A stretch of 64,000 bases of DNA from Verrucomicrobiota bacterium (lineage in GTDB: Bacteria; Verrucomicrobiota; Verrucomicrobiia; Limisphaerales; UBA1096). Below are positions 38,639 to 48,484 of the stretch, piece after piece. Numbering within the stretch: position 1 is the stretch's first letter; each line of letters opens with the position of its first letter. Location: NCBI GenBank assembly GCA_030749225.1, contig JASMKO010000075.1:1-64000 (forward strand), in the 5' to 3' direction. The translations under genes were made by a program, and so were the position numbers. The notes beneath the pieces were generated by a model. The model did not search any database. It worked only from the letters and a program-made list of their open reading frames with translations, and had not been told where the DNA came from.

Positions 38639-39370
38639 TTATGAACGAAGGCTTCTGATAATTACACTCGTGGCAAACAAGGGGAATCCAATGAGTGAAA
38701 TGAAATAGATCAAATCCCTCGAATCGATCACTCCTTGTTGTAGGCGTTCGAAATGAGGCATTACACTAAAGGCTGCAACGCCTTCAACCAGCCAATTCGG
38801 AGCCATCGTTGCGAGCGGATCAGTTACCGGAGGCCAACCGCATAGCACAAGGAACAGGCAGATCACCACCGATAGAATGAAGCTAATCACTTGGTTGCGT
38901 GTCAGGGCCGATGTCATGCTGGTGATAGCCAGGTAACCACCCGCCATCAATGCGCTACCGATATAGCCGGTAAAAATAGCCCCGTTATCCGGTGATCCTA
39001 GATTGTTTACCGTCCACCAAATGGGGAAGGTTAACAATAGCGCCAAGATTAGAAATCCCCATGAAGCAATAAACTTGCCCGTAATCGTTTGCCAAGGACT
39101 AATAGGCATAGTCAAAATCAATTCCAGAGTACCCAATCGCCGTTCTTCCGACCAAAGTCGCATCCCTACAGCCGGCACCAAAAAAAGGTACAGCCAGGGA
39201 TGCCACATAAAGAACGGTTGCAAGTTTGCCTGGCCTCGTTCAAAGAACTGGCCAATCATGAAGGTGAAAGCTCCGGTCATTAAAAGGAAAATAACTAGAA
39301 ATACATAGGCAACCGGCGAGTTGAAATAACCAGCCAGCTCCCGTTTTGTAATGGTCCAAATGCTTTTCAT
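38639..39370 (-). CDS. ABC-2 type transporter permease (GldF-like)
   Basis: IWTITKRELAGYFNSPVAYVFLVIFLLMTGAFTF, RLWSEERRLGTLELILTMPISPWQTITGKF. Confidence 0.9.
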   Translation of the reverse strand: MKSIWTITKRELAGYFNSPVAYVFLVIFLLMTGAFTFMIGQFFERGQANLQPFFMWHPWLYLFLVPAVGMRLWSEERRLGTLELILTMPISPWQTITGKFIASWGFLILALLLTFPIWWTVNNLGSPDNGAIFTGYIGSALMAGGYLAITSMTSALTRNQVISFILSVVICLFLVLCGWPPVTDPLATMAPNWLVEGVAAFSVMPHFERLQQGVIDSRDLIYFISLIGFPLFATSVIIRSLRS

Positions 39371-39381
39371 TGTACGTTAAA

Positions 39382-40338
39382 TTATTGGGCTTGAGTATCG
39401 GAGAGGGTGATGTTTCGGAAGACGTCATCGAGGCGCCCCTCCTCCTTTCTGATTTCGTTCACGTTCCATTCATTTTGCTTGGCCACGCTGAAGATTGCTT
39501 GGCCAAGCGCACCGTCGCTGCCGGCGTCCTTGGGGAATACCCGGGCAAGTACGGTCGGCGGCTTGTCGTTCACGATGGTGACCTTGGTCGACTGGATTAT
39601 AGAGCCAAGTTTCTCCCGCACTGCTGCGGCTTCCGTGCCGTTTATTGAAACGAGATACGAGTTGGCCAACTCCGACTTGGCTTTGAGTTCGTCGGGAGTG
39701 CCGTTGGCGACAACCTTGCCCTGGTCGATGATGATGGCCCGGGTGCAGGCGGCCTCGACCTCCTCGAGAATGTGGGTCGAGAAAATAATTGCCTTGGACT
39801 GACCCATGCGGCGGATCAGCGAGCGAACCTCGTGCTTTTGATTTGGATCAAGCCCGTCGGTTGGCTCGTCCATGACGAGGATGTCCGGGTCGTGGATGAT
39901 CGCCTGCGCGAAACCGGTGCGATGCCGGTAACCCTTTGAGAGAGTGTCAACACTCTGGCGTCGGACCGTCTTGAGGAAGCACATCTCGATGGCGCGATCG
40001 ATCGCCTTGGCTTTGTCGGCCCCGCCGAGGCCCCGAACCTCGGCGCAAAATCCAAGGAAGCCCTCGACGGTCATATCGGTGTAAAGAGGCGCGCTTTCCG
40101 GGAGATAGCCGATCAGCCGCTTGGCCTCGATCGCTTTTTCGGTCACGTCATGGCCGCCGACCTTGACTAGGCCGGCTGTCGGGGGGAGGTAGCCGGTGAT
40201 CATCCGCATGGTGGTGGATTTGCCGGCGCCGTTTGGCCCGAGGAAGCCTAGAATCTCCCCGCGCTGGACGGAGAAGGAGACATCGTCTACGGCCAACTTC
40301 GGGCCGAATGCTTTGCTCAAGTTTTCGACTTGTATCAT
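39382..40338 (-). CDS. ABC transporter ATP-binding protein (GldA-like)
   Basis: IQVENLSKAFGPKLAVDDVSFSVQRGEILGFLGPNGAGKSTTMRMITGYLPPTAG, LSKGYRHRTGFAQAIIHDPDILVMDEPTDGLDPNQ; ATG (MIQVENL) at about 40338. Confidence 0.92.
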   Translation of the reverse strand: MIQVENLSKAFGPKLAVDDVSFSVQRGEILGFLGPNGAGKSTTMRMITGYLPPTAGLVKVGGHDVTEKAIEAKRLIGYLPESAPLYTDMTVEGFLGFCAEVRGLGGADKAKAIDRAIEMCFLKTVRRQSVDTLSKGYRHRTGFAQAIIHDPDILVMDEPTDGLDPNQKHEVRSLIRRMGQSKAIIFSTHILEEVEAACTRAIIIDQGKVVANGTPDELKAKSELANSYLVSINGTEAAAVREKLGSIIQSTKVTIVNDKPPTVLARVFPKDAGSDGALGQAIFSVAKQNEWNVNEIRKEEGRLDDVFRNITLSDTQAQ

Positions 40339-40531
40339 TGCTTCAATCCCATTGAGTAACAGGAAACGAGGCACGCACCGCGGGCCGGTGTGTGCGGTCC
40401 CGATTTCCCTCAAAAATCCCTGCTTCCCAAAAAAGGGGCAAAAAGTGTACCCCACCTGTCAAGGGGTTTCGCCCCGTTCGACGCAGGAAAGCAACAGTTG
40501 TTCAATTTTTGTCATATTAACCGATTCGGCA

Positions 40532-41674
40532 CTATTTTCCGATCAGCCGCCCGTGTTCCTTGATAGCGAAACGATCCGTCATGCAGGCGAGGTGATCGCA
40601 CACGGCGCGCTGCAGCCCGTGGTCTGGGATCAGTGACTGGATGTGGCCGCCAATCGCTTCCGGGTGTTCTTTAAAGTGGCGGAAGAGGTCTCCGAGCATC
40701 TTGGCTGCCCGTATGTGGGGCTCATGCACTGCGTCATTGTAGTATAGTTTCTCGTATAGGTATGCGCGGAGTTTCAGGTTGGCTTCGTGCCGCGCCGGGC
40801 TGTACGCGACGAGTGGCTTGGCTTCCATGCGGACCCCATCGGCCGTTGCCACGCCGGCTGCCGCGAGGTTAGCTTCGGTCGTGTGGACGACATCGCGCAC
40901 CTGGTCGTCGATTAGGCAGCGGACAATGAAGTAGTGCCGGCACTCGTCTGCTAGGTCGCCGTGCTGCGCACGCATGCGCTCGGAGGCGTCCCGCCAAGGG
41001 GCGATGTCCCGCTCCAGTTGCCCCTCGGTCAGCAGGCCGCTGTCGAGTCCGTCGTCGAGGTCGTGGCTGTAATATGTAATCTCGTCAGCGAGGTTGGCCA
41101 CCTGCGCCTCAAGGGAAGGGTGGTGAAATTCAGCCTGCTCTTGGCCAAGCGGCTTGGGCGAAGTGTCGTGCTTGGCCAAGCCCTCAAGCGTTTCATACGT
41201 GAGGTTCAGCCCTGGGAAGGCAGGGTACTTCTGCTCGATCAGCTCTACGATGCGGCGGCTCTGTTTGTTGTGCTCGAAGCCGCCGTGGCTTTGCATCAGC
41301 TCGTTGAGCGCCTCCTCGCCAGAGTGACCAAACGGGGGGTGGCCAAGGTCATGGCCAAGCGCGATCGCCTCGGTGAGATCCTCATTCAGCTGCAACGCCC
41401 GGGCGATGTTTCGGGCAATGGCGGCAACTTCCATCGTGTGAGTCAGGCGCGTGCGCAGGTGGTCGCCGCTGCCGCTTAGGAACACCTGCGTCTTGCAGTC
41501 GAGGCGGCGAAAGGCCCGGGAATGTATGATTCGGTCGCGGTCGCGCTGGTACTGTGTGCGCCATTCCGGCGGAGGTTCATGGACGTTTCGTCCCAGTGTT
41601 TCAGCACTAAACTGGGCATAGGGGGCGAGCGTGTCGCGTTCGCGAGCCTCAAGCGTATCGCAGTTGCTGGGCAT
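40532..41674 (-). CDS. dgt: dGTP triphosphohydrolase-like HD protein
   Basis: RDRIIHSRAFRRLDCKTQVF, RTRLTHTMEVAAIARNIARAL, EAIALGHDLGHPPFGHSGEEALNELM. Confidence 0.93.
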   Translation of the reverse strand: MPSNCDTLEARERDTLAPYAQFSAETLGRNVHEPPPEWRTQYQRDRDRIIHSRAFRRLDCKTQVFLSGSGDHLRTRLTHTMEVAAIARNIARALQLNEDLTEAIALGHDLGHPPFGHSGEEALNELMQSHGGFEHNKQSRRIVELIEQKYPAFPGLNLTYETLEGLAKHDTSPKPLGQEQAEFHHPSLEAQVANLADEITYYSHDLDDGLDSGLLTEGQLERDIAPWRDASERMRAQHGDLADECRHYFIVRCLIDDQVRDVVHTTEANLAAAGVATADGVRMEAKPLVAYSPARHEANLKLRAYLYEKLYYNDAVHEPHIRAAKMLGDLFRHFKEHPEAIGGHIQSLIPDHGLQRAVCDHLACMTDRFAIKEHGRLIGK

Positions 41675-41681
41675 CCATTTA

Positions 41682-42935
41682 TTAGGCCAAGGCGGCCGTG
41701 GTCTCGGCACGGACGGAACCGAGCACCTCGTTGGCTGGGATGCCGCGCAATGTGTACACCCGTAGGATGACCTCCTCGATGAGGTTGTTCGGGCAGGATG
41801 CGCCAGCGGTTATGCCGACCGTCAGCTCGCCGCCAGATGGTAGCCAGTTTTCGGCGATCGCCATCTCTTGCTTGCATTGCAAAAAATGATGGAGCCGCTC
41901 TATCGATTCCATCTCGCTGGCGTCCTTGATGAAGTAGCTGGGCAGTTTGGCCTCGCCCATTTCGGCGAGATGCGACGTGTTGGAGGAGTTGTAGCCACCG
42001 ACGACTAGCAGCAGATCCATCGGACGGCTGAGCAGATCGCGCAAAGCATCCTGTCGGTCCTGCGTTGCACCGCAGATCGTGTCGAAGAATCTGAAATGTT
42101 CCTCGAGGGCATCCTCGCCGTGCTTCTCGATCATCGCCGCCTTCAGTCGCCGCTGCACCTCCTCGGTTTCGCCGCGCAGCATGGTGGTCTGGTTGGCTAG
42201 GCCGATGGAGTCAAGGTGCTTGTCCGGGTTGAAGCCGTCCGACGTGGCATCCCCGAACTGTTTCAGGAACACCTCCCGGTCTCCACCCCGGGCGATGTAG
42301 CGGCAGACGGTGTCCGTCTCGTCGAGATCGAACACGACGAGGTAGTGGCCGTTCTCGTATGCCTTGGCCTGCGAACTGGTGGCCTTCGTCTCCTCGTGCC
42401 ACGCCTTTCCGTGGATGATGCTCGTGACCTGTTCGAGCGCGTTCTGGCGGACACGCTTCCAGACGCTCATCACGTCGCCGCAGGTCGCGTCGATGACTGT
42501 GCAGCCCTGCTGGTTGAGTTGTTCGGTGATTTTCACCTCCGTGCCGAACGCCGGGACTACCACCGGGTCGCCTTCCTGAAGGTCGTCGATGTTGGCGGCC
42601 TGATGGTCGCCGGAGAGAAAGGTTAGCCCCATGTCGCGGATCTGCTCGTTGACGTGCGGGTTGTGGATAATCTCGCCGAGAATGTAGACCGGCTGTTCAC
42701 TGGGAAAATGTTGCCGCGCCGCGTAGGCCAAGTCGATCGCTCGCTCGACCCCGTAACAAAACCCGAACTCCTTGGCCAGGCGGATGTCGGTGTTGCCGTA
42801 GGCAAACTTGCAGTTGTTGGCGCGGATATGCTCGACCAGTTCGCTGCGGTAATGCGTTACCACTTCGGCTTTGACCTTCTCCATGATGTCAGGCCGTCGG
42901 ACGTTGATTCGCTTTGGTTTTTCTGCGCTCGGCAT
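41682..42935 (-). CDS. ispH: 4-hydroxy-3-methylbut-2-enyl diphosphate reductase
   Basis: KEFGFCYGVERAIDLAY, LGEIIHNPHVNEQIRDMG, IDATCGDVMSVWKRV, VVGGYNSSNTSHLAE, GITAGASCPNNLIEEVI. Confidence 0.95.
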   Translation of the reverse strand: MPSAEKPKRINVRRPDIMEKVKAEVVTHYRSELVEHIRANNCKFAYGNTDIRLAKEFGFCYGVERAIDLAYAARQHFPSEQPVYILGEIIHNPHVNEQIRDMGLTFLSGDHQAANIDDLQEGDPVVVPAFGTEVKITEQLNQQGCTVIDATCGDVMSVWKRVRQNALEQVTSIIHGKAWHEETKATSSQAKAYENGHYLVVFDLDETDTVCRYIARGGDREVFLKQFGDATSDGFNPDKHLDSIGLANQTTMLRGETEEVQRRLKAAMIEKHGEDALEEHFRFFDTICGATQDRQDALRDLLSRPMDLLLVVGGYNSSNTSHLAEMGEAKLPSYFIKDASEMESIERLHHFLQCKQEMAIAENWLPSGGELTVGITAGASCPNNLIEEVILRVYTLRGIPANEVLGSVRAETTAALA

Positions 42936-42977
42936 CGTGTGGAGTGTCGCACCGGCCGGTTGTCGTTGGCAATGGAA

Positions 42978-43874
42978 TTAACCGGCCAGCGAGGTGAGGA
43001 TTGCCTTCTGCGTGTGCAGCCGGTTTTCGGCCTGTGTGAAGATGGTGTCGGCGTGAGTCTCGAAGGTTTCCTCGTCGATCTCCTTGCCGCGGTAGGCGGG
43101 AAGGCAGTGCATGACGAGAGCGTCCGGCTTGGCCAAGCGCATCAACTCGCCGTTGATCTGGTAACCGGCGAGCTTGGCCAAGCGGGCCTCCGCTTCGGCC
43201 TCCATGCCCATCGACACCCAGACGTCGGTGTAGACCATGTCCGTCTGGTCGACGGCGGCCTGGATGTCCTCGGTGCAGGTGATGTTACCGCCAACTTTGG
43301 CCAAGGTCTCCGCGCTTGGCTGAAACTCCCCCGGGGCGGCAATGCGCAATTCGAAGTCCAGCGCCGCCGCCGCGTGCACCCACGAGAGAGGCACGTTGCA
43401 CGCGCCGTCGCCGACGTACGTGACCACGTTGCCTGAGATCGGGCCGCGCCGTTCCTGAAAGGTGAAAATGTCGGTGAGGATCTGGCACGGATGTTCCTCG
43501 TCGGTCAGTGCGTTGATGGTTGGAATACCCGAGTAATCAGCGAATTCCTCGACGTCCGCCTGCGCGTAGGTACGGATGATTGCGCCGTGAACCATCCGGC
43601 CCAGCACGCGCGCGGTGTCCTTGATCGGTTCGCCGCGGCCCAGTTGCATATCATTCGCGTTTAGGAACATCACCGAGCCGCCAAGTTCGCGGATGCCGAC
43701 CTCGAATGATACCCGCGTGCGCGTCGATGACTTGGTGAAGATCATCGCCCATGTCTGGCCGTCAAGCGGCTTGGCTTCGCCGCCTCCGCGCTTGGCCTTG
43801 ATGGCTTTCGCCGAGGTGAGGATTTCCTCCATCGCCGCACCGGGCATGCCGTTGAGTTTCAAGAGATGTTTCAT
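42978..43874 (-). CDS. argF: Ornithine carbamoyltransferase
   Basis: FTKSSTRTRVSFEVGIRELGG, DEEHPCQILTDIFTFQE, VMHCLPAYRGKEI. Confidence 0.97.
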   Translation of the reverse strand: MKHLLKLNGMPGAAMEEILTSAKAIKAKRGGGEAKPLDGQTWAMIFTKSSTRTRVSFEVGIRELGGSVMFLNANDMQLGRGEPIKDTARVLGRMVHGAIIRTYAQADVEEFADYSGIPTINALTDEEHPCQILTDIFTFQERRGPISGNVVTYVGDGACNVPLSWVHAAAALDFELRIAAPGEFQPSAETLAKVGGNITCTEDIQAAVDQTDMVYTDVWVSMGMEAEAEARLAKLAGYQINGELMRLAKPDALVMHCLPAYRGKEIDEETFETHADTIFTQAENRLHTQKAILTSLAG

Positions 43875-45106
43875 GCGATTATTTTTTGGATGGTTTGTTC
43901 AAACAAATCGAGACCGGCCTGGGCTTCCTCCCGCGTCAGGTTGAGTGGCGGCAAAAAACGGACGACCGACGAGCCGGCCGGGATGGTCAGCATCCCCGCC
44001 TCGTGCAAGGCCGACACCCACTGCAGAGCCGTCGGTTTGCCGTCGTCGAAGGAGCTAAAGCCTCCTCCCATCTCGATGCCGATCATCAGGCCAAGCCCGC
44101 GAATCTCAAGGATGGCCGCCGAATATTTCTCCCGCAGCTTGGCCAGTTCATTGACGAAAAAGTGGCCAAGCGCCGTCGCATTGGCGGCGAGGTCATCGCG
44201 GTCGACCACCTCTAGAATCTTATTTGCCACAGCGCACGCCAGCGGGTTGCCTCCAAACGTCGAGCCGTGTGTTCCCGGGCCAAGCACTTCGGCGTGCGGC
44301 TCCGCGATCCACACCGCCCCCATTGGGAACCCTCCCCCAAGCGCCTTGGCCATGCCGATGGCATCCGGCAAAAAGTCGCCGAGTTGGTCGCCAAGGATCG
44401 ACTGAAAGCTCTGGAAGGAGCCGGTGCGAAAATGCCCGCACTGCACGCCGTCCCACAGCAGGAGCAGATTGTGCTCGTCGCACAACCGCCGCAGTCCAAG
44501 CATCATGTCCGCCGACACCGGCCGGATGCCACCTTCGCCCTGCACGCCCTCAATCATCACTGCCACCGTGGCGGGGGTGAGGGCGGCATGCACCGCATCG
44601 AGGTCGTTAAACGGCACATGCGAGAAACCCGGAAGCAGGGGAGCGAACCCGTCCTTGATTTTCCCTTGGCCGGTCGCGGAGATACCGGCCATCGTCCGGC
44701 CGTGAAACGAGTTTTCAGCTGTGATGATTTCGAACCGACCCTCCGCCTGGCCATAGTGCCGGGCCAGCTTGATCATCACCTCGGACGACTCCCCGCCGCT
44801 GTTGCAGAAAAACACGCGCCCTTGGCCAAGCCGCTTGGCCAAGTTTTCGGCCAACTGCGCCTGGCCTTCGAAGTGGTAGAAATTGGTGCAGTGCATCAGG
44901 CGGCTCGACTGATCGGCGAGCACTTGGCTGATCTCCGGATGGGCGTGGCCGAGGCAGTTCACCGCGATCCCGCCGCCGAGGTCGAGGTAACGCTTGCCAT
45001 CAGTATTCCAGACGTATGCGCCTTCACCGCGATCCAGCGTGATCGGGAACCGCCCGTAGGTCGGGGCCACGAACCGCCTGAAGCGATCCTTAATTTCTTG
45101 GCTCAT
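43871..45106 (-). CDS. argD: Acetylornithine aminotransferase
   Basis: YVWNTDGKRYLDLGGGIAVNCLGHAHPE, FFCNSGGESSEVMIKLAR, SFHGRTMAGISATGQ; typical active-site Lys region (GMAKALGGGFPMGAV). Confidence 0.97.
   Translation of the reverse strand: MSQEIKDRFRRFVAPTYGRFPITLDRGEGAYVWNTDGKRYLDLGGGIAVNCLGHAHPEISQVLADQSSRLMHCTNFYHFEGQAQLAENLAKRLGQGRVFFCNSGGESSEVMIKLARHYGQAEGRFEIITAENSFHGRTMAGISATGQGKIKDGFAPLLPGFSHVPFNDLDAVHAALTPATVAVMIEGVQGEGGIRPVSADMMLGLRRLCDEHNLLLLWDGVQCGHFRTGSFQSFQSILGDQLGDFLPDAIGMAKALGGGFPMGAVWIAEPHAEVLGPGTHGSTFGGNPLACAVANKILEVVDRDDLAANATALGHFFVNELAKLREKYSAAILEIRGLGLMIGIEMGGGFSSFDDGKPTALQWVSALHEAGMLTIPAGSSVVRFLPPLNLTREEAQAGLDLFEQTIQKIIA
44821..44843. repeat. Two palindrome units separated by 1 nt (CTTGGCCAAGCCGCTTGGCCAAG)
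   Basis: Direct reading; inside argD. Confidence 0.9.
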
Positions 45107-45981
45107 TTTTTTACAATCTCCGTGCCGACACCGGCATCTGTAAAAATCTCCAGCAACAGCGAATGGTTCATCCGGCCATCGATGAAAAACACCTTCTCGA
45201 CCCCCGCGGCGACTGCATGCATGGCGCTGTCGACCTTCGGGATCATTCCCTGCGAGATCACGCCACTGTTTTTCAGCGCCTCAACCTCGGCCACCGGCAG
45301 GTGTGAAATGACGCTCGCCGGGTCGTCCGGATTCTGCAGCAGTCCTGGCACGTCGCTCATGTAAACCAAGCGCTTGGGCCGCAGCGCCACCGCCGCTTGG
45401 CCGGCTGCTACATCGGCGTTGCAGTTGTAAATCTGGCCGTCCTCGCCGGTGGCCGTGGGGCTGATCACCGGGGTGACGTCCTGCTCGATGCACTCCAGCA
45501 ACGGGGCGGTGTTGACCTCCGTCACCTCGCCGACCAGGCCGATGTCGATCGTTTCCCCCGCTTGGGCAAGCGGCCGGAAAGGTTTGCAGCGAAAAATCTC
45601 CTTTCCAGAAAAACCGCGCGCCTTGCCGCCTAGTTCGTTGATCATCCCCACAATGCCGGGGTTCACCTGTTGCGACAAAACTTGCTCGACCACATCAGTC
45701 GATTCCGGCGTGGTCACTCGGTAACCCTGTTCGAAACGAGTTTCCACCCCGGCGTCAGCGAGCGCCTTGGTGATCGCCTTGCCGCCGCCGTGCACCACCA
45801 CCGGGTTGATGCCGACCGCCTCGAGGAACACGATGTCCCGCGCCACACCACTGCGAGTGGCCGGGTCGTCCGAGTCCATGAAACTGCCGCCGTATTTCGT
45901 GACAAACGTTTCGCCACGGAATCGCTGGATGTAGGGCAACGCCTCCAAAAGAGTGGCCGCTTTGGCAATTAATTTATCCAT
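45103..45981 (-). CDS. argB: Acetylglutamate kinase
   Basis: TFVTKYGGSFMD, INPVVVHGGGKAI, NCNADVAAGQAAVALRPKRLVYMSDVPGLL, GMIPKVDSAMHAV. Confidence 0.97.
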   Translation of the reverse strand: MDKLIAKAATLLEALPYIQRFRGETFVTKYGGSFMDSDDPATRSGVARDIVFLEAVGINPVVVHGGGKAITKALADAGVETRFEQGYRVTTPESTDVVEQVLSQQVNPGIVGMINELGGKARGFSGKEIFRCKPFRPLAQAGETIDIGLVGEVTEVNTAPLLECIEQDVTPVISPTATGEDGQIYNCNADVAAGQAAVALRPKRLVYMSDVPGLLQNPDDPASVISHLPVAEVEALKNSGVISQGMIPKVDSAMHAVAAGVEKVFFIDGRMNHSLLLEIFTDAGVGTEIVKK

Positions 45982-47304
45982 TTATCCTCCCAGCGATGCG
46001 GGGTTGGTGATGTCCCCCTTGTTGAAATCAACGTACTCCTCGGTGAGGTCGGCGGCGTAAAGGACGGCTGCGCCTCGCCCAAGGTTCAGGTTGATGTGCA
46101 GGTCGAACTCCTTCGGTTCGACCGCCTCGCACAAGGTTTCGAACGACGTGCGGGTGGGGCGGCCTTGTTTTAGTGAAAATACTTTCTTCCGTGCGCCGGT
46201 TGCGCTGTAGGCGATGTCGACTTTTTCCTCGACGACCGTGGCGGGGGAGTACCCAAGAGAATCGATGATTCGGCCCCAGTTTGGGTCGCCACCGTACCAG
46301 CTTGTCTTGACGAGTGCACTGTTGCCGACCGAGCGTGCTGCGGCATCGGCATCGGCGTTCGACTTCGCGCCTGTCACTCGTACGGTCACTACTCGCATAA
46401 TGCCTTCCCCGTCTCGGACGATCATTTTAGACAATTCAAGGCAGACGTGATTCAGTGCGGCCTGAAATGTTTTCAGATCGGACGCACTCAATTTGCGGTT
46501 ACCAGCGAGACCGTTGGCTAGGAGCAACACGGTGTCGTTGGTGCTCATGTCGCCGTCGACTGTTATGCAATTGAAACTTTGGGCGACAGCCTCGCTCAGG
46601 TATTTTTTCAAGTTACGGCCGTTGATGTTCGCGTCGGTGGTAAGGTAGGCGAGCATGGTGGCGTGCAGCCCTTGCGGTGTGGAGGCGGGGCGCGCGCCGG
46701 TCGGGCTCATGCCGGGCTGTATCATCCCGGCACCCTTGGCGATGCCGCCTAGCCGGACGGTTTTGCCGCCGAGTTTGAATTCCACCGCGACTTCCTTCGG
46801 CCGGGTATCGCTGGTCATGATTGCTTCCGCGGCGAGCGTTGCCGCGGCTCGGGTGGATTTCAGTTTTGTAGCTACCTTGGCGATGCCCCGGCGGACGTTG
46901 GCCATTGGCAGGTGAACCCCGATCCGGCCGGTCGATCCGACGAGGACATTCGTTTCTCTAAAGCCAAGCGCTTGACCGGTCAGTATGGCCATCTCACGGG
47001 CGTCAGCCATGCCCCGTGGTCCGGTGCAGGCGTTGGCATTGCCGGAGTTCACCACCACGGCCTGGGCGGTGTTGTTTTTCAAATGCTCGATGCACACCTT
47101 CACCGGCGCGGCACAAACTTGGTTCGTGGTGAACATTCCGGCGGCTTTCGAGGGCGCGTCGGAGACGATCAGTGCCAGGTCGTTCTTCTGTCCCTTGTTG
47201 CTGCCCTTGCCGGTGCCGAGTGTTTTGACATCGCAAAAGCAGGCCGACGCGCGGAAGCCAAGAGGCGCAGTGATTGATCCCTTGATTTGTTTGAACTTGC
47301 CCAT
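45982..47304 (-). CDS. argJ: Bifunctional glutamate N-acetyltransferase/amino-acid acetyltransferase
   Basis: HATMLAYLTTDANI autoprocessing site, NSGNANACTGPRG, ITVDGDMSTNDTVLLLANG, SWYGGDPNWGRIID. Confidence 0.97.
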   Translation of the reverse strand: MGKFKQIKGSITAPLGFRASACFCDVKTLGTGKGSNKGQKNDLALIVSDAPSKAAGMFTTNQVCAAPVKVCIEHLKNNTAQAVVVNSGNANACTGPRGMADAREMAILTGQALGFRETNVLVGSTGRIGVHLPMANVRRGIAKVATKLKSTRAAATLAAEAIMTSDTRPKEVAVEFKLGGKTVRLGGIAKGAGMIQPGMSPTGARPASTPQGLHATMLAYLTTDANINGRNLKKYLSEAVAQSFNCITVDGDMSTNDTVLLLANGLAGNRKLSASDLKTFQAALNHVCLELSKMIVRDGEGIMRVVTVRVTGAKSNADADAAARSVGNSALVKTSWYGGDPNWGRIIDSLGYSPATVVEEKVDIAYSATGARKKVFSLKQGRPTRTSFETLCEAVEPKEFDLHINLNLGRGAAVLYAADLTEEYVDFNKGDITNPASLGG

Positions 47305-47307
47305 GGT

Positions 47308-48372
47308 TCAAATGGGCAGGCCGGCGGTTTCATCGAAGCCAAACCGGATGTTGAACGACTGTACGGCTTGTCCACCGGCACCCTTAACGAGGTTGTCCTC
47401 AGCGCTGAAGAGTCGCAATCGCTTGGTTCGCGGATCGGCAGCCCAGCCGACTTCGATGGAGTTGGTGCCGGTCACGTTTTTCGTGTCGGGCAATCGCTCG
47501 TTGCCGGTGATGCGGACGAACGGTTCATCGGCGTAGCGCTTGGCCAAGCAATCGGCCACCGAGTCCGTCCATTGTTCAAAATCGTCCACTTGGCCAGGCG
47601 CTGGCGCGAGGTAGAGAGTGGTCAGGATGCCGCGGTTCACCGGGACGAGATGCGGCGTGAACTGCACCGCTACGGGTGAGCCGTTCGCCAAGCCGAGTTC
47701 CTGCTCAATCTCCGAGAGATGCCGATGCTTGGGCACGCCGTACGGCCGCATGCTCTCGTTGCACTCGACGTATAGGAAGGGCAGGGAGGCGTTACGCCCA
47801 GCCCCACTGACGCCGCTAAGTGAGTCAGCGATGATCTGCGCGGGATCGATCAGCCCAGCTTCCAGCAATGGGATAAGCGGCAGCAGGATGCTGGTCGGGT
47901 AACAGCCGGGAGAGGCGATGAGTGTGGCACTGGCGATAGCGTCGCGGCGAACCTCCGGCAAGCCGTAGACCGCCTTGTTTAACCACTCCGGCGCGGGGTG
48001 GTCTGCCCCGTAGAATTCTTGGTAAAGTTCGGCATCGTTTAGCCGAAAGTCGGCGCTGAGGTCGATCACCGTTACGCCCCGCTCGGCTAGCGGCACGGCG
48101 AATTCCGCCGCAACCCCGTGGGGCAGGGCGAGGAATACGGCGTCGGCCTTCTCGGCGAGCCGGTCGATCGACGGATCGGAGAAGGTCAGTTCTGCCGCGC
48201 CGTCGTAACCGGCAAAGCGCGGAAAAACAGAGGTTATCGGCTGCCCAGCGTACTGGCGTGAGGTCAGCACCGACAGGTTGACGTACGGATGCCCGAGAAG
48301 CAGCCGGACCAGTTCTTCCCCAGAATAACCGGATGCTCCGACGATTGCTACGTTGTTTTTTGTCCATGACAT
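47308..48372 (-). CDS. argC: N-acetyl-gamma-glutamyl-phosphate reductase
   Basis: VAIVGASGYSGEELVRLLLGHP, AVFLALPHGVAAEF, SPGCYPTSILLPLIPLL, GVSGAGRNA; start refined to MSWTKNN. Confidence 0.96.
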   Translation of the reverse strand: MSWTKNNVAIVGASGYSGEELVRLLLGHPYVNLSVLTSRQYAGQPITSVFPRFAGYDGAAELTFSDPSIDRLAEKADAVFLALPHGVAAEFAVPLAERGVTVIDLSADFRLNDAELYQEFYGADHPAPEWLNKAVYGLPEVRRDAIASATLIASPGCYPTSILLPLIPLLEAGLIDPAQIIADSLSGVSGAGRNASLPFLYVECNESMRPYGVPKHRHLSEIEQELGLANGSPVAVQFTPHLVPVNRGILTTLYLAPAPGQVDDFEQWTDSVADCLAKRYADEPFVRITGNERLPDTKNVTGTNSIEVGWAADPRTKRLRLFSAEDNLVKGAGGQAVQSFNIRFGFDETAGLPI

Positions 48373-48430
48373 GATAGTTAAACGATTCCGACCGCGCTTG
48401 GCCAAGGTTGCTTGAGGTGACGGTATCTGA

Positions 48431-48468
48431 AAACAGAAAGCCCCGCCAGCGTTTCAACCAGCGGGGCT
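48431..48468 (-). terminator. Rho-independent terminator downstream of rpsI
   Basis: AGCCCCGC / GCGGGGCT stem followed on the minus strand by a T-rich tract. Confidence 0.8.
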
Positions 48469-48484
48469 CGAAAAGGGTTACAAT

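Noticed and set aside
44267-45364. 365-aa + strand ORF opposite argD/argB
   Set aside because: Overlaps two well-supported arginine genes; no homologous motif.
42978-48372. Arginine biosynthesis cluster argC-argJ-argB-argD-argF as a novelty
   Set aside because: Common arrangement with canonical motifs.
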